Shown here: in pieces, positions 7,979-16,094 of the stretch
How the letters are laid out: the number at the start of each line of letters is the position of its first letter
Position numbering within the stretch: position 1 is the first letter of the stretch
From: Longispora fulva
GTDB lineage: Bacteria > Actinomycetota > Actinomycetes > Mycobacteriales > Micromonosporaceae
Direction of reading: 5' to 3'
Length of the DNA: 64,000 nucleotides
Assembly: GCF_015751905.1 (NCBI RefSeq)
Contig: NZ_JADOUF010000001.1
Location: 2,170,001-2,234,000, forward strand
Program-made: the position numbers and the translations under genes
Notes under the pieces: generated by a model
What the model was told of the DNA's origin: nothing
Databases searched by the model: none
Seen by the model: the letters and a program-made list of their open reading frames with translations, nothing else

Positions 7979-9001
7979 CTAGCGGCTCGGGAGCGATCTT
8001 GGCAGCCCGAACCAGGGGAACACGTCCTTCTCGAACCGGGTCATGGCGCGGATCCGGTCGCCGGACAGCGTGAGGACGAACAGGCCCGTCGCGTGAGAGA
8101 CACCGCCCTGGCCGCGCACGTACGCCCCAAACGCGGGTTGGCCGTTGGCTCGTGTCGGCACGAGCTCGAACGCCCGGCCCGAGCCCAGGATCAGGGCGCA
8201 GAAGCCGGCCACCGCGTCACGACCCTCGTACTCGAACGGCATCGGCGGCATCGACATGAACACGTCGTCCGTCAGGAGCGCCACCAGCGCGTCGAGATCG
8301 GCGGACTGGTACGCGCGGACGAACTCTGCCACGACCGCCTCCTCCGCGGGCGAGCCGGAGGCCGGGGGCGGTTCGCGGTCGCCCGTCAACGGGTGGCGGT
8401 CCTGCAGGCTTCTGCGGGCACGTTTGAGGGCGCTCTTGACGGACTCCACGGTCGCGTCGAGCATGTCGGCCACCTCCTTGGCGTGGAATCCGAGGACGTC
8501 CCGCAGGATGAGGACGGCGAGCTGGCGGGCCGGAAGGACTTGAAGCGCGGTGACGAAGGCCAGGGAGATGGCTTCGGTCTGCTCGTAGCGGGCCTCCGGG
8601 CCGGGCGGTAAGTCGACCGCTCCCACCAGCACGGCGTCGGGATAGGGTTCCAGCCACACCACCTCGCCCAGGCGGGTCGGCTCGGGCGGTTCGACCGTGG
8701 GGATGTCCCACTCCTTGGCCAGGCGCCGGCCGGCCGCGCGGCGCGCGTTGAGGCACCGGGTGGTGGCGATGCGGTAGAGCCAGGTGCGGATCGAGGCGCG
8801 CTCCTGAAACCCGGCGATTCCCTGCCAGGCCGACAGCAACGTGTCCTGGAGAGCGTCCTCGGCGTCCTGTAAGGATCCGAGCATCCGGTAGCAGTGCGCT
8901 TGCAGCTCCCGACGATGCGGCTCGGTCAGCGTCCGGAACGCCTCGCCGTCCCCGGCCTGCGCCCTGGGAATGAGGTCGGTTCTCGCCAGCTCCACTGTCA
9001 C
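7979..9001 (-). CDS. ECF sigma factor with C-terminal SnoaL-like domain (SigX5/SigG-like)
   Basis: 340 residues. Region 2 (about 10-80) has HCYRMLGSLQDAEDALQDTLLSAW and the RTWLYRIATTRCLN helix; region 4 (about 140-195) has LPARQLAVLILRDVLGFHAKE and VESVKSALKRARRSL. After about residue 205 a SnoaL/NTF2-like domain follows (VVAEFVRAYQSADLDALVALL), characteristic of the large ECF groups that carry their own regulatory domain instead of an anti-sigma factor. The gene is divergent from the RibD-like reductase at 9150, so that gene is a candidate target. What the SnoaL-like domain senses is unknown. Confidence 0.93.
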   Translation of the reverse strand: MTVELARTDLIPRAQAGDGEAFRTLTEPHRRELQAHCYRMLGSLQDAEDALQDTLLSAWQGIAGFQERASIRTWLYRIATTRCLNARRAAGRRLAKEWDIPTVEPPEPTRLGEVVWLEPYPDAVLVGAVDLPPGPEARYEQTEAISLAFVTALQVLPARQLAVLILRDVLGFHAKEVADMLDATVESVKSALKRARRSLQDRHPLTGDREPPPASGSPAEEAVVAEFVRAYQSADLDALVALLTDDVFMSMPPMPFEYEGRDAVAGFCALILGSGRAFELVPTRANGQPAFGAYVRGQGGVSHATGLFVLTLSGDRIRAMTRFEKDVFPWFGLPRSLPSR

Positions 9002-9149
9002 GTCTCCTTCGCTTCGTGCCGGGCCGAGCTTTCATCCTGTATTGACACCGGACAGGGCGCGAAGGGGGCGGATGCCGGCGCGCCCCCTTTTCCGGTGCCG
9101 AGGTGTCTACATCGGTGGCAGGTGACAACGCCGACGAAGGAGTATCGGT

Positions 9150-9737
9150 ATGGGAAAGATCGTGATCAGCACGAATGTGTCGCTCGACGGGGTGGTCCAG
9201 GACCCGGACGGCAAGGAGGACTTCCAGCACGGTGGCTGGTTCGGCGAGTTCGGCGGGACGGACCTGTCGGAGTGGTCTGAGATCTCCTTCGCCGAGTCGG
9301 TGCGCTCCGAGGCCATGCTGCTGGGTCGGCGGACCGACGAGTGGTTCGCGGCTCGGTGGAACGGCCGGACCGGCGCGTGGGCGGACCGGTTGAGCGCCAT
9401 GCCCAAGTACATCGTGTCCTCGACCGCCGAGGATGTCCGTTGGGGCGGCAACGGGACGGTCCTGAGGGGCGACGCGGTGACGGAGGTGACGAAGCTGAAG
9501 CAGGACCTGGACGGGGAGATCATCGTGTACGCCAGCTATCAGCTCGGCCGCACGTTGTTGGAGAACGACCTGGTGGACGAGATCCGGCTGACCGTGTTCC
9601 CGGTCGTTCTCGGGTCAGGCGAGCGCCTGTTCGGCGGGACCCGCGACAAGAAGCCGATGCGGCTGCTGGACGTCACGACCGTCGGTCACGGCCTCACCCA
9701 CCTCACCTACGAGCTCGTCCGGGTCGCACCACGGTGA
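9150..9737 (+). CDS. Dihydrofolate reductase/RibD C-terminal domain family protein
   Basis: 195 residues. It begins MGKIVISTNVSLDGVVQDP and has the conserved segments MLLGRRTDEWFAARW, PKYIVSS, IIVYASYQLGRTLLENDLVDE and FPVVLGSGERLF of the RibD C-terminal/DHFR-like superfamily, NADPH-dependent reductases. Stand-alone members of this size are common in actinobacteria and mostly uncharacterised; they are not the folate or riboflavin housekeeping enzymes. The start is well supported by GAAGGAG 7 bases upstream. It is divergently transcribed from an ECF sigma gene across 148 bases and may belong to its regulon. Confidence 0.9.
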   Translation: MGKIVISTNVSLDGVVQDPDGKEDFQHGGWFGEFGGTDLSEWSEISFAESVRSEAMLLGRRTDEWFAARWNGRTGAWADRLSAMPKYIVSSTAEDVRWGGNGTVLRGDAVTEVTKLKQDLDGEIIVYASYQLGRTLLENDLVDEIRLTVFPVVLGSGERLFGGTRDKKPMRLLDVTTVGHGLTHLTYELVRVAPR

Positions 9738-9780
9738 CAGACCCTTGTCACCGGGCCGGCGTGCCTGTCGGCTGGCGCGC

Positions 9781-10848
9781 CTACTCGGCGAGTTCGGTCA
9801 GGATGTCGGCGGCGTCGCCGTTCCCGGTGGCGGCCAGGCGGCGAAGCTCGGTGACGTCGTCGCGCTCCCAGGCGAGTTCCACGAGCTGAGCCGCGGCGTC
9901 CCCGCTGCCCGCGCCGGCGAGGCGGCGCAGCTCCGCCGCGTCGCCGTGCTCGGCCGCGCGCTCGACGAGCAGGTCGATGGCGTCGCCGTCCCCGGTCGCG
10001 GCCCGGTGCCAGGTGAGCAGCTCCTCGATCGCGTCGGTGACGGCCTGTTCGCCCCGCAGGTGGAGGGTGACGTGCCCTCCGTCGACCGGGCGGACCTCGG
10101 CGCGGGGCAGCGAGGCGGCGAAGTCGGTGAAGAGCCGGAACTTGCCGTCGATCTCGCCCTGGAGCAGCGACGCGGGGGTGCCCTGCGAGACCGCGGCCTT
10201 GAACGGGTCGACCCTGGTGGACGACAGGATCAGCACCGGGACGTCGGGCAACGCACCCGCGGCGCGGACCTCGGCGTGGAGCTCGTTGACGTTGCTGGCC
10301 TCGAGGAGGCCGTTCCTGAGGCCGCGCGGGCTGACGTGGTAGTCGATGAGCGGTTCGCGCACCTCGGCAGGCCAGGCGGCCAGCTCGCGGGCGAACAGGT
10401 CCCGGTAGAACCCGATGATCTCGGCGGGCAGATCGTCGAAGGACGCCGCGACCTCGGCCGCGTCGAACCTGTCGTGGATCTCCCGGAGCGCCGCCGGGAG
10501 GTAGGCCCGGTAGTCCTCGTGCGCCGGGTCGAGCAGCAGCAGCGCGGCCACCTCGTCGGGGAACCGGATCGCGTAGTGCCGCGCGTAGAGCCCGCCGAGC
10601 GAGTGCCCGACGAACAGATAGGGCGCTTCGATCCCAGAGGCGCGCAGTAACGCCCGCAGCTCGTCGGTCACCTCGGTCGAGCTGCGGGGCAAGGGGGCGG
10701 GCGCGCCGTCGCCGGTGCCCGCCCGGTCGTAGATCACGCTGGTCGTCAGGTCCGAGGCCGCCCGGTGCACGTTCCAGTAGTCGCGGCCGATCGCTCCGGC
10801 GCCCGGCAGGAACACCACTGCGGGCTGGCCGTTCGTTAGCGTTTCCAT
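9781..10848 (-). CDS. Alpha/beta hydrolase with C-terminal helical repeats
   Basis: 355 residues from ATG 10848. Residues 1 to about 280 form an alpha/beta hydrolase: FLPGAGAIGRDYW (oxyanion region), VGHSLGG with the nucleophile Ser, and DGGHVTLH with the catalytic His near the end. The last about 75 residues are two degenerate helical repeats built around AAELRRLAGAGSGDAAAQLVEL and TELRRLAATGNGDAADILTEL, a type common in actinobacterial proteins and probably a binding surface. Only 36 bases separate it from the divergent ArsR-type regulator, so the regulator probably controls it. No signal peptide; acts in the cytoplasm. Substrate unknown. Confidence 0.85.
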   Translation of the reverse strand: METLTNGQPAVVFLPGAGAIGRDYWNVHRAASDLTTSVIYDRAGTGDGAPAPLPRSSTEVTDELRALLRASGIEAPYLFVGHSLGGLYARHYAIRFPDEVAALLLLDPAHEDYRAYLPAALREIHDRFDAAEVAASFDDLPAEIIGFYRDLFARELAAWPAEVREPLIDYHVSPRGLRNGLLEASNVNELHAEVRAAGALPDVPVLILSSTRVDPFKAAVSQGTPASLLQGEIDGKFRLFTDFAASLPRAEVRPVDGGHVTLHLRGEQAVTDAIEELLTWHRAATGDGDAIDLLVERAAEHGDAAELRRLAGAGSGDAAAQLVELAWERDDVTELRRLAATGNGDAADILTELAE

Positions 10849-10884
10849 ATTTGGGAACGGTACCAGATGTGGGAAGGTAAGGCC

Positions 10885-11415
10885 ATGGACACCGTCGATC
10901 TCCTCCTGCACCCCGTGCGTCTCCGCGTCGTGCACGCCTTCGCGGGCGGGCGCTCCCTCACCACCGCCGAGCTCGGCGAGCGACTGCCCGACGTGCCCAA
11001 GACCACGCTCTACCGTCACGTCGGGCTCCTCGCCGACGCCGGGCTGCTGGAGGTCACCGGCGAGCAGCGGGTTCACGGCGCGGTCGAACGGACCTACCGG
11101 CTCGACCGGGCCCGGACCAGGATCAGCCCACAGGACGCGGCCGCGATGACTCCCGACGACCACCGGCACGGCTTCGCCGCCGCCATGGCCGCGCTGCTCG
11201 CCGACTTCAACGCCTACCTCGACCGGCCCGACGCCGACCCCACCACCGACTCGGTTGGATACGTGCAGGTCCCGCTCTGGTTGAGCCGGGAAGAGCTGGA
11301 CACCATGATCGAACAGGTCCGCGGCGCACTCCTCGCCACTGCGGACAACACGCCGGGGCCCGGCCGGCGGCTGTACCTGCTCAGTCCGATCCTGTTCCCG
11401 ATCGACCGGCCCTAG
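10885..11415 (+). CDS. ArsR-type winged-helix transcriptional regulator
   Basis: 176 residues from ATG 10885, with GGGAAGG upstream. The N-terminal winged helix is clear: HPVRLRVVHAF, then SLTTAELGERLPDVPKTTLYRHVGLLADAGLLEV, then VHGAVERTYRL. This is the HTH_20/ArsR-like fold used by many repressors; no metal-binding Cys motif is present, so it is not a metal sensor. The C-terminal half is probably a dimer or effector domain. The gene is divergent from a hydrolase gene across 36 bases, so it probably represses both. The short gap contains GGTACC and two GGGAA copies that could be part of an operator. Confidence 0.85.
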   Translation: MDTVDLLLHPVRLRVVHAFAGGRSLTTAELGERLPDVPKTTLYRHVGLLADAGLLEVTGEQRVHGAVERTYRLDRARTRISPQDAAAMTPDDHRHGFAAAMAALLADFNAYLDRPDADPTTDSVGYVQVPLWLSREELDTMIEQVRGALLATADNTPGPGRRLYLLSPILFPIDRP

Positions 11416-11570
11416 GTGTACCACCCATGAAGGTTGGGGACTGTCAGCAACGCCAGGTTCCGGGACGCAGTCCCCCTTCTGACAGCACTTCCACCCACGG
11501 CCCACGCCATCGCCCAACGACCGCGAGCCCAGAGTGCCGACGGTCTCTCCGGTGATGGGAGGATGCGGGA

Positions 11571-12041
11571 GTGCGGGCACAGCGGTTCTTTGGCGTCCTG
11601 TCGGGCCGAGGGCGTGGCGGCGGTTTCATCACCGTTCCCTTCGATCCGGACGTGGTGTGGGGCGTCAAGCCCCGTCATCCAGTGACCGGCACGCTCAATG
11701 GGTGCGGGTTTCGTGGCGTGATCGAAGCCGATGCCGAAGGTGTCTGCGGGTTCCCCATCGGGGCGGCCTGGCTGCGTGATTGTGCTGTCAGCGTCGGCGA
11801 TGCAGTCGACGTCGAACTGATTCCCGAAGGGCCGCAACGGACCGACCTTGACCCCGACGTCGCCGCTGCGCTGGTCGACAGCCCAGAGGCCGGCGCCTTC
11901 TTCGACGGGCTGGCACAGTTCTACCGCAAGGCCTATCTGCGCTGGATCGATGGCACCAAGCGGCGCCCCGACGAGCGGGCACGCAGGATCGCCGACATGG
12001 TCTCCCTGCTGGAAAGCCGGCACAAACAGCGTCCCCGATAA
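11571..12041 (+). CDS. DUF1905/YdeI (OmpD-associated) family protein
   Basis: 156 residues from GTG 11571, with GGGAGGA 7 bases upstream. The first half is the DUF1905 barrel (GGGFITVPFDPDVVWGVK, TLNGCGFRGVI, GDAVDVELIPEG). The second half has the YdeI/OmdA helical segment, ending GTKRRPDERARRIADMVSLLE, which is typical for that family. Relatives are linked to bacteriocin tolerance in some bacteria, but the molecular role is unknown. It stands alone, between the ArsR-type regulator and a flavin reductase. Confidence 0.85.
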   Translation: MRAQRFFGVLSGRGRGGGFITVPFDPDVVWGVKPRHPVTGTLNGCGFRGVIEADAEGVCGFPIGAAWLRDCAVSVGDAVDVELIPEGPQRTDLDPDVAAALVDSPEAGAFFDGLAQFYRKAYLRWIDGTKRRPDERARRIADMVSLLESRHKQRPR

Positions 12042-12318
12042 CGTCGACACCATGGGTCCGGCGACGCAGCCGGCCTGAACACGTGTCGCGCGACAATCCC
12101 TACCTGACATGCGGCGACACCGCCTCCGGCCCGTGAGCTGCAGCGACCCGGCCGTGTGGCTGTGGTGGTTCTCCGAGCGGCTCGACGGCGCTCGGCCGGA
12201 ACGCACCCGCACGTTTGCGCCGGACGACGACAGCGTCAGACGGGACGGTGGGAGTGCCTGGACGCTCGCCACGCGGGTATTGATCTTGGCTGGCCAGCCA
12301 GGAACGTATTTGGCATAG

Positions 12319-13158
12319 ATGTGGATTAAGCTGGCCAATATGAGGTTGATCGACCGCGAGGCCGGGGGTCAGCCAGAGCGGGTCACTTCCGGGGACCCCG
12401 TGGCCATGTCGGGCCGCGGGCATGGAGGGGTCGGCCCGCCGAGCGGCTTCAGGGTCGCGGTCGTCGCCGCGCGGCAGCTCACGCCGACCGTGCACGCGAT
12501 CGAGGTGGGCAAGCCGGCGACGTTCGGGTTCCGCGCCATCCAGTTCACCTTTCTCCAGGTCCGGACCGAGGTGGGCCTGGACGCGCGTCCGATGTCGCTC
12601 GCCACGAGCCCCACCCGCCCACACCTGGAATACGCCGCACGCACGTCCGACTCGCCCTTCAAACGCGCCTTCGTCGCCCTGCGGCCCGGGGACGAGGTGG
12701 GCGTCTTCGGCCCGATCGGCGACTTCGTCCTGGACGAGACGCGCCCCGCCGTCCTCGTCGCGGGCGGCATCGGGATCACCCCCCTCAAGGGCATGGCCGA
12801 ATACGCGGCGGATCTGGCGCTCCCGATCCCGATCCGCCTCATCTACAGCAACCGTAGCGAGGACGAGGTCGCCTACCGGGATGAGTTGGCGACCTTGGAG
12901 AACCACAACCACCGATTTCGGGTACTCCATACGCTCACCGGCGCACCCGGCCCCGGTTGGCCGGGCACGGTCGGCCGGATCGACGACCACCTCCTTCAGC
13001 AAGCGGCTTTCGACCTGGAAGAGCCGGTCCACTACGTCAGCGGTACCCCCGGATTTGTGGTTTCCGTCTGGCGGCTGCTCCGCGCGGCCGGGATCGCGGC
13101 GGAGGACATCAGAGTCGAGGCGTTTCGTGGCTACGCGTCAGCGGGGGTGGGTCCATGA
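12319..13158 (+). CDS. FAD/NAD(P)-binding oxidoreductase, ferredoxin-reductase type
   Basis: 279 residues from ATG 12319; later in-frame ATGs (12340, 12403) are possible because no ribosome binding site decides. The fold is that of the ferredoxin-NADP+ reductase family. RPMSLATSP binds FAD at about residues 89-97, GDEVGVFGPIGDFVLD ends the FAD barrel, and VAGGIGITPLKGMA binds NAD(P). The C-terminus has VHYVSGTPGFV, where many homologues carry a CGP motif; here it is SGTPG, so the usual Cys is missing. No [2Fe-2S] domain is fused. It could reduce a P450 partner, but none is adjacent. Confidence 0.87.
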   Translation: MWIKLANMRLIDREAGGQPERVTSGDPVAMSGRGHGGVGPPSGFRVAVVAARQLTPTVHAIEVGKPATFGFRAIQFTFLQVRTEVGLDARPMSLATSPTRPHLEYAARTSDSPFKRAFVALRPGDEVGVFGPIGDFVLDETRPAVLVAGGIGITPLKGMAEYAADLALPIPIRLIYSNRSEDEVAYRDELATLENHNHRFRVLHTLTGAPGPGWPGTVGRIDDHLLQQAAFDLEEPVHYVSGTPGFVVSVWRLLRAAGIAAEDIRVEAFRGYASAGVGP

Positions 13159-13413
13159 TGGCCGGTGACGGCCCCGGGCATGCCGGTGCGTCCGCTTGAG
13201 CTCTCCTCACCGATCGCCCAGTTCACGGCTGCCAGCCCGGGAAACTCTGGGGTCCTGGACGATCCCGTGCGGCCCCGTCGGGGGCGGCACAGAACCCCGC
13301 TCAGGACGCCGCCCTCCCAGATTGCGGGCCTCGCCGGACACCCGGTCGGCGGTGGCGGTCCACCCGGCGTGCCAGCTGGCACGGCCTAGCCACGTGCCCG
13401 GGTCCGTACTCGG

Positions 13414-15294
13414 CTACACGCAGCCGGCGACCGACAGCACCTGGTACCGGTGATGATGGTTGCGGTGGAACCTGGTATCGGACTGCGGAACCGGGAACTC
13501 CTCGTCGTTGACCGCGGTGGACAGCCGGGGAGTGGCCGGATCGAAGTACAGCGTGGTGAACCCCGTGCGCAGGATCGCGTCCCGTTCGCCGTTGGGGTCG
13601 CTGTCCGACGCGGTCAGGGTGTTGCCCTGGTGACCGATCACCATCAGCGAGTGCTCGCCACCGGGGAACCCGCCGCCCTCGCCGCTCATCACCCGGACGT
13701 GCACCAGCCAACCGGCGTCCAGCGCCGCCGTGATCCTGCCGAACGCCGAGGCCAGGCCGGCGCCGTACCGGCAGACATCGCCCCTGATCACCGATTCGCC
13801 ACGGACGGTGAACGGACGGGAGTCGTTCCGGAAGCTCTCGGCCACCATCAGTCCGCCGATCCTGGCCTTCGGGTCGGGCTCCGGATGCCCCGCCGCCCGG
13901 GCCTTCTTCCGGTACAGATTGGCCAGGAAGCCGGCCTGGAAGCCGCAGACCACGGCCTCGGCCTGGGCCAGGTAGTGCAGTTTGAAGACGTTCAGGTGGG
14001 AGGTGAGCAGCGGTTGGGCACCGGTGCCGAGGTAGAGGCCGGCGAGCATGTCGTACAGGCCCAGACCGCCGAGGAACTCCCTGGACCGGCCTTTGAAGAT
14101 CTTGCGTTGTCCCTCGGGGACCGTCGCGGCCAGCGCGTCCGGTCCGACGAACGAGGCGAGCGCGATCAGCCTGTCGGCCGCCGGCGCGCCCGCGGCCCGG
14201 ACCGCCGAGACGAAGCGGGTCGCGAGCTGCTGGACCTCCGACGTCGGCCTGTCCCGGTCCCCGGCGACCGACAGCAGCGTGTCGAGCTGTGTGGACAACG
14301 GGCGCAGCGCCGGGGTCGTCCGCAGGGCGGCGACGGCCGGCTCGGCCTGCACCGCGTCGAACAGTTCGCCACTCCAGAAGAACTGGCCGCCGACGAACAG
14401 TTTCGGATCCCCGAGGACCGCGTCCAGGTCCGCCACGCCGGAGCCGGACAGGAACGCCTTGATGTCGTTGCGTTCGAAATCGAGCAGCGCGGCGCTGTGC
14501 ACAGCGGGCTGGGCGGCCACGAATTTGCCGAAGTCACCGCCGCCGAACCCGACCGCCTCGATCGCCAGCCGGAGGCGTTCGGTGTTCACGCCGACGGCAC
14601 TGGTCAGGTGCGCGCCGAGGTCGGCCAGCGCGGTGCGGGCCGGCGCACCCGACGCCGTGCCGACGGGCCGCTCGACCGCCGCGCCTCGGGCGCTCAGCAG
14701 GGTGGTCAGGATCTCGGCCATGTTCAGGCCGTTGAGGAACGCGAACGCCTCCGGGTAGGCCCCGGCGCGCACCATGCCGATCAGGCCGCCGCCCATCACC
14801 GCGATCCGTCGGGCCGGCAGGCTCGCGCCCTTCTCGGTGCGCTCGGCACGCGCCATCAGCAGGGCCTGGTCGGTCGGGTCGAGGTGGCTCCAGGCGACGT
14901 AGAAGGTGGGGTCGATCGGGCCCAGGCAGGCACGCAGCGCGCAGGTGATCCGGTCCCGGCTGGTGGCGGGTAGCGCGCCGGGCGCCGCCAGCAGTCCCCG
15001 GGCACCGGTGGCGGCGGCCGGGTCGTCGAACGTGTCCACCAGATCGGCGGTGGGCATCGCCGACAGCGTGGCCATGGCGGCCGGATCGGTGTACGGGGCG
15101 GTGAGGTCGGCGGCCCTCGATCTGCGCTGCAGGAACACCGTGGCCGCCGCGTTGCCGACCTGTCGTTGCAGGTGGGTCAGGTGTTCGGCGGTTGTTGGAC
15201 TGTGGATGCGAGCCGGCCGCGGGGCGGGGCGGGTCGCAGGGGGCGAGCTCCGCTGCCGGCCGGGCGACCCGGCGGCAGGACTGCGCTCGGTCAT
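13414..15294 (-). CDS. Orphan effector-like protein with LQR...GNAA motif and papain-like C-terminus
   Basis: 626 residues from ATG 15294; GTG 15318 is also possible. The first about 40 residues are a Pro/Ala/Ser/Arg linker. Then comes HLTHLQRQVGNAAATVFLQR, matching the LQRxxGNxA..LLQR signature frequent near the N-termini of actinobacterial proteins linked to extracellular contractile injection systems. A long helical middle follows. The last about 170 residues hold VVCGFQAGFLANLY, GGEHSLMVIG and ASDSDPNGE, which read as a Cys-His-Asp papain/C39-like triad. There is no signal peptide. No injection-system genes are in the window. A toxin/effector role is inference. Confidence 0.6.
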   Translation of the reverse strand: MTERSPAAGSPGRQRSSPPATRPAPRPARIHSPTTAEHLTHLQRQVGNAAATVFLQRRSRAADLTAPYTDPAAMATLSAMPTADLVDTFDDPAAATGARGLLAAPGALPATSRDRITCALRACLGPIDPTFYVAWSHLDPTDQALLMARAERTEKGASLPARRIAVMGGGLIGMVRAGAYPEAFAFLNGLNMAEILTTLLSARGAAVERPVGTASGAPARTALADLGAHLTSAVGVNTERLRLAIEAVGFGGGDFGKFVAAQPAVHSAALLDFERNDIKAFLSGSGVADLDAVLGDPKLFVGGQFFWSGELFDAVQAEPAVAALRTTPALRPLSTQLDTLLSVAGDRDRPTSEVQQLATRFVSAVRAAGAPAADRLIALASFVGPDALAATVPEGQRKIFKGRSREFLGGLGLYDMLAGLYLGTGAQPLLTSHLNVFKLHYLAQAEAVVCGFQAGFLANLYRKKARAAGHPEPDPKARIGGLMVAESFRNDSRPFTVRGESVIRGDVCRYGAGLASAFGRITAALDAGWLVHVRVMSGEGGGFPGGEHSLMVIGHQGNTLTASDSDPNGERDAILRTGFTTLYFDPATPRLSTAVNDEEFPVPQSDTRFHRNHHHRYQVLSVAGCV

Positions 15295-15486
15295 GGTGGA
15301 GATTGTGTGGTCCGGCACGGGACGGTCGCAAGGGTCATGGTGGACGGCGGGAGCGCAGTGGAAAGTGCGCGTTCGGGCAGGTGGTGGGGCCGGCGGCGGG
15401 GAGCGGGCGTGCTACGGAGGGTGCGCTGTGGTGCTGTCGGAGTTGTGGCTGCCGGCCCGGCGCGTACCGCCGGTTATGGTTGAATC

Positions 15487-15906
15487 ATGAGTCTTTCGCC
15501 GCGGCAAGTCTTCGAACGCTACGCCTACCTCGGTGCCCACCACGACGCTGACGCCCAAGCTGATCTGTTCGCCCCCGATGGTGTGCTGGAGTTGCCGTTC
15601 GCCCCGGCCGGCGTGACGCGGAGGTTCGCCGGCCGCGAGGCGATCCGGGAGATGCTGCACCGCTACCATGCCCGCGCCGCCCAGTCACCGGACACGGTGG
15701 ACTTCGCCGGCACCCGGCTGGCCTGGCACGAGACCACCGACCCCGGCACGGTGATCGCCGAGATCGACACCCGGCTGATCACACCGGATGGCCCGACGGA
15801 GCTGACCCTGGTCCAGATCTTCCGGGTCACCGACGGCGAGATCGTCTCGTTGCGTGACTTCTGGGACGGCACCCGCGACTTCGCCAACTGGTTCCGCGAA
15901 TCCTGA
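15487..15906 (+). CDS. SnoaL-like/NTF2-family protein (PhzA/PhzB-like)
   Basis: 139 residues. It follows the NTF2-like cone fold: RQVFERYAYLGAHHDADAQADLFAPDGVLELPFAP, then RFAGREAIREML, and a final strand IFRVTDGEIVSLRDFWD. This is close in pattern to SnoaL-like and PhzA/B-like proteins, which include ester cyclases, isomerases and ketosteroid-type enzymes. No catalytic pair can be assigned with confidence. It is monocistronic and ends before a strong bidirectional hairpin. Confidence 0.85.
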   Translation: MSLSPRQVFERYAYLGAHHDADAQADLFAPDGVLELPFAPAGVTRRFAGREAIREMLHRYHARAAQSPDTVDFAGTRLAWHETTDPGTVIAEIDTRLITPDGPTELTLVQIFRVTDGEIVSLRDFWDGTRDFANWFRES

Positions 15907-16011
15907 GGGCCCGCTCCTCAGATCGGCTTCCTTGATCTCGCCGTCGAGGTGCCGGATCCGGCGGGCCAGCCGCCGCAGCGCTGTCCCGGTCGCCGCGACC
16001 GGGTGGACTAC

Positions 16012-16045
16012 CTCGCAGCCCGGCCTGAGTCGGCCGGGCTGCGAG
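16012..16045. terminator. Bidirectional hairpin, 14-bp perfect stem
   Basis: CTCGCAGCCCGGCC pairs perfectly with GGCCGGGCTGCGAG around the loop TGAGTC, between the convergent SnoaL-like and SGNH hydrolase genes. No T-run on either side, as is common in high-GC actinobacteria. Confidence 0.75.
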
Positions 16046-16094
16046 GGCCATCCGGACTCGGGTCCTCCCGTCTGGCTGGTCGGTCAGGACAGCG

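Noticed and set aside
9781-11580. 599-codon version of the hydrolase frame
   Set aside because: The extension runs antisense through the ArsR-type regulator; ATG 10848 gives a complete hydrolase fold.
12109-12318. 69-codon plus-strand frame before the flavin reductase
   Set aside because: No ribosome binding site and no recognisable product.
11412-12338. Long minus-strand open frame of about 309 codons opposite the YdeI-like gene
   Set aside because: It is the shadow of the plus-strand gene at 11571, which has a ribosome binding site and a recognised family; the minus product has no recognisable sequence.
13450-14973. Plus-strand open frame of 507 codons opposite the LQR-motif protein
   Set aside because: Product is rich in Arg, Gly and Gln without structure, as expected from the antisense of high-GC coding DNA; the minus-strand protein has coherent motifs.
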